Shown one piece after another: positions 45,701-57,700 of a stretch of DNA of 64,000 nucleotides. The position numbers and the translations under genes were made by a program. Where the stretch lies: contig VWZL01002048.1 in assembly GCA_013396915.1 (NCBI GenBank), positions 1 through 64,000 of the forward strand. The letters are read 5' to 3'. Every line of letters begins with the position of its first letter. Position 1 is the stretch's first letter. The DNA is from Stercorarius parasiticus (lineage: Eukaryota; Chordata; Aves; Charadriiformes; Stercorariidae). Below the pieces are notes generated by a model. It was given only the letters and a program-made list of their open reading frames with translations, made no database searches and was not told the origin of the DNA.

Positions 45701-48700
45701 CTTCCATTTGGAGCACTGCAAAATTTCTAAAATCTTTGAAAATGAGGTGTTTTTGGAAGCTTCAAAAAAACTGAAGGCCTTTCCCTTTGTTCTGAGATGA
45801 CCTGTATTTATGCAGATAGCTACCTGCAACCCTTACCAGCTGACAATTGTGACATGTATCATTTTCAGGAAGGGGAAAAAATGACTGAAGAGGATAAACC
45901 TTTGAATTTTGTCGTAGTCCTGAAATTGTTGTTTCCAAATAGCTCTTGAATCTCTGAGGTTTCAGTCTTGTGAGTACCCCTGTGACGAATCAAGAACGCA
46001 GCCTCATTGTTGTCATCTGCATAAAAATAAAGTATTACTTTAGTGCTAGCAGGATAGGGGTGCCCTTGCTTCTGTGGTAGATAAAGCACAGGGCAGCTGG
46101 AAGGCACTCTTCGTCGAAGTTCACACACTTGCAATCACAGTGAAGATTCAGCTTTGCAGTGAGAAGCATCCTCTGTGGCAAGAAGGATAGCATCCCAGGT
46201 AGATTATATGGTGGGTTTTTTTTTTTTGAGGGACAGAAATAGTGAAATGGGAAGACGCTGAAATGAACAAAAATACCAAGGTCAGGGTGTGGATGAGAAT
46301 ATTGAGCAATTATAGTCAGTTTTTCAGGGTATCATAAAGGATAACAAGATCTGAGAACCCTGGTGTTTCAAGAAGGTAGCCACAGATGCGTGGTAGAAGA
46401 AATAAAGAGAAAGCTGGGATGGAGGGATTATTTGGTTGTTCTCTCCCTTTCTCTCTCTGAGTGTGTATTGAAGTGGTCATTTTCTCCCTAGATCTTTTTT
46501 TTGTCGTAAACCCCGTTGCTGCAGATTCTATTTTAATCCTGTAAATCAAGGTTTAAAGTCAGTCTAAAGCTCTTATTGCTCAAGTAGAGTGTCTACCATG
46601 CTCAGCAATCTTGTCATCACTGTACATAAGGTCATCAGTATGCACTGATGTAGTTAACTTGATTGGACAAATCTGGACTAGAGGACGGATTATTATTTTG
46701 AAGTCAAAGTACAAGATGGTATCATTTTCACTGTTAGATGTTATAGAGATTGGTACTCTTTCCACTTCAAAGAATAAAGTTGGTTTTTTCCCCTTCTGTT
46801 CAGATTCCGTTTGTTTGCAATGAAATAGTTGACATTTGGAAATAAGGGTTGGCAGGAGGGATTTGGTTTTGGTCTGTAGGGTGTTTGTTTACAGAGGTGT
46901 ATCCTGTTGATAGAGAGCAATGTTTAACTGTTAGCTGGCATCAATCTACAGATTATTTGCTATATGATTTGGGAGCTTAATTTTTTTATGACCTTGTAGT
47001 TAAGTGGCTTTTGATTTGCTCATAGCAGACGCACACAACTTAGAAATGACTTGTTTCTGAAGTGTGTTTTAAAAAGATCAGTTGGGATTTAATATTATAA
47101 TTAACATTGGTTGTAGCAGCTAAAGCAGTAATAAGTGCTGAAGTGAGCTATGTTAGGATGTTTCAGACTGCTTTTAGATGAGGATAAAACTGGGAAGAGG
47201 AAGTTAGCTGATGTTTGTTAAAAACATTTTTTTTTAAAGCACCCTGGTCTAGTGGGTGGTGTTAGAACCCATGGCAGGGGGGGTTAGAACTAGATGATCT
47301 TTAAGGTCCCTTCTAACCTAAACCATTCTGTGATTCTATATTAAAAAAGGGGTGGGAGTAGAAAGGAAATAACTTACAAACTTAACCAAAATTGTTTCAG
47401 TTCCTCCGTGCTTGTGAATAGTGTTTTGTATTATGTATTGGTTTTATTCAGTGTCACCAGCTTGCGTAAATTGGAGAAGACGGTGAGGATGGGAGGCTGC
47501 TGACAGACCAGCTTTGTGCCGCGTCCTTTCTCGGTGCGGAAGTGAAAGGCTCCAGAGCTAGCCTGCATGGATTTTGCAGTTGTAGGTGCCGTATGTGGGC
47601 TGAACTCTGTATGGCTGTAGGCTGCATTGCTCCTTGTTTCCATCTCTTGCTTAAAGAAACAACCTGTGAGGAAGGAGTTTGGGGAGAAGTCAGCTGACAG
47701 AGCTACCCATCGGGGTATGTTGTCTTTGTCCCCAGAAATGGTATCAGTAGGAACAGCATCACCTTCTGCTGCCCACCACCCCCCCAGCTCTTCCAGCAGC
47801 AGCACTCACCAGATTGCTGTGAAACAAGCCTAGAAATTGTAAGCTGTTCATATTGGCTTAGTTGAAAAGATTACAGAAAGGGACCTCGTTATTGAAAACC
47901 GTTTTTTCTAAATCCTACTGTGGTCTGCACAGACCTGATTTCTCGTGGACGTTATTACGAGTTGTGCTGCGATCAGGTTTAAATCATTCATTGGCTGCTA
48001 ATCCCCAGGAAGTGCCAGGGCATTCCTTATAAATTAAGAAGCTGCTCTTCTAGCCTGGTTGGGACGCTGATACCATTGTTAACGACCTGCTGGGAGAGAC
48101 ATCTTCTGATATGGTAATAAGAGTGTGCAAAATTAACTTGGATACAGATTTCTTTTTCCCCGCAACATATTCTGAGCCCTGCTGAACTCTATTATTAGTC
48201 CTGTCATCATCCGTGATGGGGAGTTTCCAAAGTTTTCCTGTGGAATAGAGTAAGTGTTTTTGCATAGCTAATGGGAAGTATGGTGGAGGTTCAGCTTTTC
48301 AATTAAATAATTGAAATAAATAATGAGTATTTGAAGTGAGTTTCCATACACCTTTCTTCCTCTTTACATCTTTGAATGCTTATCTTGGGGAGTTGTTACA
48401 GCACTTTGGTAGGAAGAAGCGGTTTCTAAATACAGTTTTGAAAACTCTTCTAAATATCTGTAGTGCAGTTTTCTGTAGTGTTTTTTTGAAGACTGAAATA
48501 TCTTTCTATCAACAGGTGGATTTGTTGACTGTTTTCTTTATATGAAAAGTAGGTTTCCTATGCTCTCAGCTACAGTATCTGGTTGGCCAACCTTGCCTCT
48601 TCATAAGAGATCAAAAAAGGTTAAAGAGCATCAAAACTTGCTTGAAGTTTTAAATACGCTTTGGTGATGTCATGTCAACCGTATTTAAGTCTTTATCAGC

Positions 48701-51700
48701 AAAGTTAGTCTTTAAGAAATATAAATGCCTCAAGGAAAATGATCATGCAGTCATATCTAAGCCATTATTTCTTACCAAAAGAACATAATACTAGTAATAG
48801 AGTGGACCTTTATAGTCGAAACTACTTTGTAATAGCACTTTTTTTATTGCCTTTTAAATGGTAATAGATAGGACTTGGTGTTTCCTGTGACTGCAGGGAA
48901 TAATTATAGTGGATTTAATGTAAAGAATAGAAGTTTTTCATTTATTATTCTAGCACTCACTTTATTACTGGCATCTGTTTACTTGTTGTCAATGGATTGA
49001 CAGTGTGTCATCAGGATTTTGGTTCTGACCTCAGAGCTTTATCCTTTCCTTCTGGAAAAGGCCTCTCAAAAGTGGTGTTTGGAGCTGTAACAGTCCAGTC
49101 CTTTCCAGGTTGCTTCAAGGTACTGTCTCCACCTTGTCACGTACCTTAAGTGCATCTTCCCGACACTAGTTCGGGTTTCCTTCAGAACTAGTCAATCGTG
49201 TGTGATACCCTCAGGCTCGTTAAGCAATTACCCAGTGGACCAGCAAAGATCTGTTTTCTGACGGAGCCAGCCTGTAAATGAAGCTCAAACATGGGATTGA
49301 TAAGTTTGGGGATGCTGGAGGAGTGATTTGCTGAGCTGGTGGTACTTGTTTAAATGATTCTGGATGGAGCTGTGAGTTCTACCGTTCCTTTCTGCTTGGG
49401 GTGCATGCATGCATGGGTAGGTCTTGATGGTCAATCAAGCTGGGAGCCTTTGGACTTCTGTCAGTATGGCTACTTCAAGGGTGTTTGAATTTTCCAGCCT
49501 CAAACTTGCCTTGGTTTCTGTGACGTGACCCGCACACAGCAACACCAAGAGGCAATTGCCACAATTGCTCCTCAACCTGTCTCAGTCTGCCACTGAACCA
49601 TTTTGAAAAAAAAAAATAAAGGCTTCCTATGTAGCATGATGGTTTTTGTTTGCAACAAAACAGAGTAAAACTTAGACTTATTTCCATTTCTTCCTCATTC
49701 TGCTTTAGAGGTGGGGTTGTACCTTCTTTGCTTCCTTTCAGCCCCAACAGCAGGTGGAAGAAAAGCGCCTTGGATCAGGGAAGAATTTGAGGCACCTCTC
49801 ATCTGACTTACTCCCTGCCATCCTCTGTTCACCAAGGCTGAACATGCGAGGAACTTTAGAGCTGGCTCCCATGTGTTTCCCCAGTGCTTAGGGCAGGGCT
49901 ATGACCTCCAGAAATTTGATGATAATATGTTAGCTCTAAACACTTGCATTGTTAATACAGGTTTAGCAGTGAAGCCTTTTTGCTGGGTGACTTGTTTAAA
50001 AATAATTTTGATTATTTCATTGATTTGGGGGGCATGTTCATTGTTTTTTTTTTTTGGATGTTCTGGTCAAACCACCTCTTAATGTAATTTTTTTTGTCTT
50101 CTGATTCCAGGTAATTGAAGATATTGAGTACCTGAAGTTTGACAAGGGGCCATGGCTGGAGCAGGATGATGTTTCTTTCCATCATTTGAGACTTTAGTAA
50201 GTATCATGTCTTCCACTAACTGAACATTACTTAGCATGATATCTCAGATGGTTAAAGCCTTGACTTTTTTTTAAGGTATGTTTATATTTGTACTCTGACT
50301 TACTTGGCGGTTGTTGTGTTTTTTTTGGTCGGAAGTCAGCAGTAATAGCAGACTTTGGTAATATCAGTGCTTGGCACTAATACAGTGTGGTGTTTAGCTG
50401 CTGCTAATAACTGATTAGACAAGAGACTCCAGATCTATAGATTCCATTAATGAAGGGAAAGAACTCTCTAGCACTTCCGAAATGCTGTGACCTGTGGCTC
50501 TTACTTTTGGGAATGTATTTTTGTGAGCACTTCTGTTCCTGGGTGATCACAAAAAAACCATTTCATTTTAAAACAGAGGATTTATGCAGTTGGCCTGGTG
50601 GTTTCTCTGCTGCACTGGCAGCATGATATCCTTCAGCAAAGCTTGTTGACAGAGCGGCCTTGTAGCAAGTTTTAAGTGGTGCTGTTTAGATTGGCTCTGT
50701 TTAGACTCTTTTCTTCTAAAACTAGACTAGTTTCTTATGCTGTCCGTTTTCAAGTATCTTCCCAGCAGTCAAGAAGCTGGCTGAACACAGTGTAGGGCAG
50801 AAAAGGAAACAGGCAAACTTGGGTGACTGCTCAAAAAGTCCTTTTTTCCTCCTTTTCCCGGACTTGCAGTAAATAGTGCTATATAAAAGCTTTAATCCTA
50901 GTTCACAGGATGAAGTATTGCAGTTCTGTCATTTGCTATAACAACAAGGGGGATTGTAAATGATAACAATCTAAAGCTGTTTTTGTTGTTTTTCTGGTTA
51001 AAGATCCCTGTCTATCTAATTGGATGTGAAGAGATCAAACTCAGATAGTGGCAAGTGCCTTGCTGGAATAGAATCAAATTTGATTATAAGAATACTTTGC
51101 AAATACTCCATGATTATCTATCCTCCAGTTCAGCTGTGGAGTGCTACTGGGGGGGCTGCATGTGTTCCCAGATCAGTGCTGAAGAGGTAACCCTCCAAAC
51201 TCCAAAAGATAGGAACCCAAACCACTGATGTGTATGTAAATTGAAATCAGACCTACACTTGTATACATGTTACAGACAAAGCATGAGAAGTGCCACTCTG
51301 AAGTCAGGTTGATGAACAAAGTGTTCTCTCGATAACGCTGTAGGAAGAATATATCTATAGTTGTAAAACTGTTAACAGGGATAACGTTGCACTGAAGTGA
51401 GACAAGCTTCCCGTTTTGCTAGAACATCATCTTTAGATGGAATGCGAAGGTAGTAAGTGCAGTTCAGCTACTGCATTTTTAAAAAAAAAATAAAAATTAA
51501 GAGTTATATTCTTGTCACTAATTTCATTTTTTTCACAGGTTAATAGAAACTGGTATTTTTAAAAATTGAATATCTGCCTTTGTATTTTTGTCTTTATTGT
51601 GACAGGCATTTGAGTAGTAAGTTAAACTGGTTTGGGGTTGTGTGTGTGTAGGTTTTTTTTTTTTGCAGGCTTCTGGCTGGTATTCTTTGCCTCTTATTCT

Positions 51701-54700
51701 GTGCTGTTACTTCAAATGCCTCCTAAAATTAGAGCTAGTGTTTCTTTTCTATGGCCCTTCTGTCAAGGGGTGAAGATAGATCACAAGAGCAGTGTTGCAC
51801 CATGTTTAAGAAAAGTCATGATCTGGGTGCCCTTTAAGTATCTAAGAAGAGGTTTCTTCGTGTATTAATTAAAGGATAGCATCTAGTGACTTAGACCCTG
51901 CAAAACTATCAATCAGATTTCCCTGAAAGAGAAAATACAATTAGGTTTCTTGTTTTCCCAGAGCTTCACAGTAGTACAGGTATTAAGAATGGATTATTAA
52001 TTGCAGAGTGTAGGAGGGAGGTAAAGGAAAGCATACACTTACAGAGCAGTCTATTAAGATACTGTATGAAAATTGTACTTTGCAGCTGGAGAAGGGAATA
52101 AATTGCATTGTTAAGGATTCAGTTTTTCATTGAAGCCTGGGGGAGGGTGAGAGGGTCTCCTGTACAAGGTTCTTGTCATTGTAGATAACGCGAAATAATT
52201 TCTTCTGTTGGCAGCATGTTTCAAGATCTTACAGTGGAACACACTGCTAATTTAAATGTTATTATGGTTTGAGCTTTGCTGTTTCCCCTTGCCTTCAGAA
52301 TAGTGTTATCAAGATAGCATTTGTATTCGGACAGATGATGAATGTGCTCGGTGTTTGCTTTGAGTCTTCATTTGGTGTTGGGGGATTCGGGCATTGATCA
52401 AATGTGGAACGACAGATCCTGTGCTGATTTTACACTCGTGCCTTGCTCAGATGAATGAGGAAATTGTGGGCAATATGTTGGGCAGCCTGGGAAGGGCACC
52501 TTTATCATGTTTTATAAAAATGTGTAGGCTTGGACATAATCTTTTCTCATGTTAACTCCATAAATGCAGGACAGACATGAGTCTCCCGTCTCAGCTTGCA
52601 CGAACTTCACTCATGAAAACACGCCAGGTGCAGTGTCAGGCAGAGGATGAACATGTAAGGACCGAATGAACACTGAAGGGAGCCAGCTGTATGTCTTCAG
52701 GGTTGGAATTGCCTCCCAGAGCATTAAATGCCAAACTCGGGTGCTAGTAAGCTGATGCTTTCCTCATTTTCTCCAGTGCCCAAGTAGAAAAGAACTTGTG
52801 GTACCCAGCCTTCTGCAGATTTTCAGGTGTCCCATGTGTACATTAGTTCTTCCTTTTGGAAAGAGTTGTTTTAGCATGTTCCTTGTGGGCTGCCTGTTCC
52901 GTAGGCTGGCACAGGCTGCCCTCTTGTGGGTGTTTCTGGAAGGCTGCAGCAGGTATTCCATCTGCAATTGCTTCCTTCGCTGACCTCCCAGTGTTTTGCA
53001 CAGCCCACTCATTCTGACTGGGGCGGTTCCAGATCTGGTGCTGGCAGAGGGGCAGCACGCTCTGACCGGGCCATCATCCCACTCCAGGGCTGGCTTTGCT
53101 GTTGGACCTCTTACCTCTGCCGCCCTCAGCTTGTACTGGCATGTCTGGGGGAAGGCAGTTGATGGGCAGGGGTGAGGATAACTTTTTTTATTGCATGTAC
53201 ATAGGGTGTAATGCACAGAAATGCTAGCAGGGCCTCTGACTACTTTGGTGATGTAAATAAGCTAATCAAACCAGTGAGCTGTGCCTCTATAAAATCAGTT
53301 GCATAATGGTACTTTTATCTCCCTGCCTTGCCCTCAAGTATTCTCTCCTTGCCCTAATAGAGTAGTGTGGTTGTGGGACTGAGGCATGTCTTGGTAACAA
53401 GGTTAAAAACATATATATTTGTGTGTATGCAAGCTGGAGGGATCTCCCAGAGGATGCTGTCCACTTCTTTCCTTCCTCTCCAAGCACTGTGTCCAACAGA
53501 AACCATTCTGCTGGCTTTCTGAAATGTCTCAAGGAGTTCCTATGTTGCCACTACACTGTCTCAAGCATATTTTTATCTGTGCCCTTCCCAGTGAGATTGT
53601 GTGAATGTCTGCACACATTGCAAAATAAATAATGTTTTGAAAGAAGAGCTGTAGTTTGTGTAACGTTGCCTGTGTTGCTTTACCAGCTGGTGGGGGGAGC
53701 TTGCTGCTTTTGACTTGTTTCATCAGACAAGTCCACAGTTAAATCTGTTACATCCCCACAGCTCCTTCAGAATTTGCTAGAGCAGAACATATTTTGTGTG
53801 GACAAATCTTTGGCTTTTTTCAGCCACCACTAATGCAATTTAAAAAAAGATAGGTATTGGCATTTGTTTTATCTGGATGAAAAGGAGATCTCTTTCTCTT
53901 TGGAAACAATCTAGCTATGAAATGGTTTGCCGTGCTCATTTGTTCAGTTTTGTTCTTTAATAACTTAGTGTGCCACAAACGCTGTGTAGTAAATCCTCCA
54001 GTATTGTATTTGGCTGGACATCAGACATATATTTTGAGGTGGTTACTGACGGACCTTGTATGTGCAGTAACTAGTAATTTCCAAGTTTTCTTAACATTTG
54101 TTTAGCTGCTTGGAGCTATTGCTAATCCCAGAGTTTGGCGCCTATTTCCCTTCTAATCGTTTTGCCCTGGTTAAATGAAATGTTGCAAGGAGGAAGCATG
54201 GGAGTGAATGAGACAGTGACCCTTCATCTCTGTTTTATGGTGTAATCAAGCACGCTTAGCAAAGGGAAGCAGTGTCCATGTTTGAGTTGTCTGTCTTGTC
54301 TGATTTCAAATAGCAGGACTAGAAGTGCTTGCAAGAGGTATATTGGACTTGGTTTTGCAACTTTTTGTCATGGAGACTCCAAAATCTTATAAATCATTCA
54401 CTGTAAAACTTCTGGCACTATTAAAAACTGTTTCCTTCAGCAGCTTACTTCTCTCTTGCTTCAATTGAGACAGTTCTTTGTAATTTCCTCTTTGCAGTGG
54501 CTTTTTGGAGATTTGAAGACCTGTCGTTGCACCTTCTCACCTTCTCTTGTAGACTCGCTTTTTTTGGAAAACTCTTTTTTTTCTTTCTTAGCGTTTATTG
54601 TGAGTGTGTGTTGTTCACCAGGGGAGTGGCTGTTGTTCACCTCGGGCATGGCGTGCTTGTTCTGCCTGACCAAACGGTGGAGTCTGAGTCCCATTGGCAG

Positions 54701-57700
54701 AAGGAGGTGTGTATGTCATTGCCCTGAAATTGCTAAGTTCTAAAGAAAATGAGTAAGGAAGAAGTAAGAGGCAAGGAAAGACACATGGGGGACGTACAGC
54801 CTATGGCTGTCCTATGTGCCTGCTGAATGACTGGGTGCAAGAGCAGAGGAGGTCAGTATGGTAAGAGCTGGACACAGGAACCATCTCTCCCATCCAGTTC
54901 AATGCGTTCATGGCATGAGTTGGGAGCAGTTCTCCTTTCCCCTGCTCTCACAAGCTTGAGCAAAATTATGAGCATATCGCACGCTCGCTGGCTCGCTTGC
55001 ACGTGTTGTACCTGCCCACGGGAGGCAGGGAAGGTGGCTGCAGTAGGGGTTGAGGAGCCCTATCTGAGGGAGTAAGGGCATGAATAGCAGAGGAACGAAT
55101 GCCACCCACTTGCTCAGTTTCAAACCTGAAACGCAATAACCGGCTTGGTGAGGAGCTGTTTTCAAGGTGCGTGAGAAAATCTTTTGTTCTCCAGTGGGAT
55201 CCACCTGCTATTTCTCAATTTACTTTCAAGTGCAGAATTTAACTTGATATGCTTTTATGTTGCTGGCTCTGAGCCTCTTAGACCAGTGAATGCTTTCGAG
55301 TAGGAAGTGTGGTTTTCTAATGGTGTGGATTGTCACTTCAATTTTTGTGACTATGCCAACATCAGTTGTTGGGAAGTCATGGCTCAGGCTATGCAAATGG
55401 GGTTTTGTTTCATTGACTAGTTTATTTTTTTTTTTCAACCAGTCTACTTATTTACCCTACCCTGCACCTTTAGCAAATGTGTTCATAAGACTTTCTAATG
55501 TTCATTGTGTTAAGCAATCTAAAATCACAGAATGGTTTGGGTTGGAGGGGACCTTAAAGATTATCTAGTTCCACCCCTTGCCTTGGGCATCTCCCACCAG
55601 ACCAGGCTGCTCAAAGCCCCGTCCAGCCTGGCCTTGAACACCTCCAGGGATGGGGCAGCCACAGCTTCTCTGGGCAACCTGTTCCAGTGCCTCACCACCC
55701 TCACAGCAAAGAATTTCTTCCTAATAGCTAATCTAAATCTACCTTCTTTCAGTTTGAAACCGTTACCCCTCGTCCTACACTCTCTGATCAAGAGCCCCTC
55801 CCCATCCTTCCTGTGGGCCCCCTTTAGGTACTGGAACGCTGGGACTTCATTTTATACAGAGGTGGGAAAAAAGCTAAGGTCTTGGGAACAGAAGTTCTAG
55901 AAAGTATATCCAGCTGATAGAAGAGCTGCACTAACTTCAGGACAGCTTGTAATACTTGTTTCTTCAGCTTTCTGCAGGTTCTCCGTAAAACTTGGGTATC
56001 CTTCTTGTAAGCTGCCTGTAAGGGGAAGAGGACTTCCTCCTCTGGAGAGGGGCAGGAATGTGCCCATCCTAATTCCTCAATACCTCCTTGTGCATGTTGT
56101 GCTGGACATAGTGCATGAAGTAGGTGTGTAATAGGTGCTTCTAGAGAAGAGATGAACTACCCATTGCTGCAATGTACTTACTGGTGTGATTCCTGTGTAG
56201 CGATAGGAAGAGTTCTGGCTAATTGGATTATGGATGGTTGCAATGATAGTGAGCTAAAATTAGTATTGGGACCATGCATTCACTTACATGCTCTCGGTTA
56301 AGTTCGAAATGTCACATAATCTTAAGGGTTGGTAAAGCATGCTCTGGGAAGTCATGCTACTGTGTGATGAGAGCTGCTTCAAGAAAATACGGTGCCATAA
56401 AATAATAAATAGTGATAATTCTGTGCTGGGGAAGAGAGAAAGCTAAGGAAACATCAAAGGTGCCTCTAAATGCTTCCTGCCGAGCAGTGAATTAGTTCTG
56501 ACAAGTGAATGTGGTTTTGTGGTTGGAGACGTTGTTGTGGCAGGTGTCTCTGGGTGGTGCTTTTAGTAGTCAAAGTTATTTCTTAAGGTGCAGAGCTGAA
56601 GCTGGAGGAGCCATCTTTGGTTGCATTATGTTTGCATTTTATTTTTTTTTTTTGTTCTGCGGTGGTTGTGAGTAAAGCAGTCTTAAGAGCAGCAGGTTTT
56701 CCGTCTTGGCCACTAACTGAAATGAATTGTGCCTGAGAATTGTCTTCTACAATTGCCATTTGGCCGAGATTCATTTAGGAATGGAGTAACTGCAGACTAG
56801 TTGTCCTGTCTCAGCTCTTACTAGATTATTGTATTTCCTTACTAATTTGTCTGTAGGACAATTTACAGTGTGCATGTTAGGGTACATCAGCAGACTGGTT
56901 TACTTGTTGAAACTGTTCAATGCTCTGAGGTAAGGTCCCCAAACTTGGGATTTAGGGGAAAAAAAAAAAATTGCTTAAAGATGATTAACTTTGCTTTGCT
57001 CAGGGTATATGCTTTATGTGTATTTAAATATTTGTAAAAAAATGCAATTCACTGGGAGAAACACAGTTTCCAGAGTTTCAAGTGTTGAATGGCGGTGAAT
57101 TCAGGATTTGGTCCCTGTCCGTTACAAATGGGTGTGTTTTTCCCCAATACGTGTAGGTGGCGCTGTTGGTCTGTGTATCATACCAGTATGCAGAAGGTGG
57201 CTTTCTAGCAGTTTCTCAGACATTTTAAATTTGGGGTATTTGAAAGTGCTGGTGCCATGCAGTGTGGATTTTTGATGGATCCTGATACCTGTTCTTTCAG
57301 CTGCTGCAGCAGCTGTCCCCTGGGTCTTCCCAGGCAGGATGCTAGGGGCACCGTCTTGGGGAAGAGCACCACCTTACTTTAATCCTTGTGAGGGTTCATT
57401 TGTGAAAACTAATTGAACAGGAGGCCCTTCAATGAAGTTGATATAGCAGGATAGGATTCAATAAAACCACTTGTTATATATACCTTGTTTATACAGGAAA
57501 GCAAAAAGCTGGAGGTGCCTTATGGAGGAGGCTCCCAGGAATGACGGACCATCTCCAGGGAGGAAAACCCTGGGAGAGAGAATGAGGGAATGGAGAAACA
57601 GGGAGAAGTCGGAGCAGGAACAAGCTGGAGGCAAGGGTGGTGAATACAGTAGCTGTGTGAGGAAAAGCATGAATATGTAATTCATCATAACTAGAGAATT

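Larger units (their letters stand above)
43109..50110 (+). other. NDUFA10 intron 7
   Basis: About 7 kb. It carries an LTR fragment (about 44862-45175), a CR1 3' end (47240-47341) and, directly after, a GC-richer segment with a 125-codon minus-strand ORF (47431-47805). Several poly-T runs (for example 46218, 50044). Nothing else was recognised. Confidence 0.7.

Noticed and set aside
55532..55900. 122-codon plus-strand ORF near 55.5 kb
   Set aside because: It is the reverse strand of a CR1 3' end.
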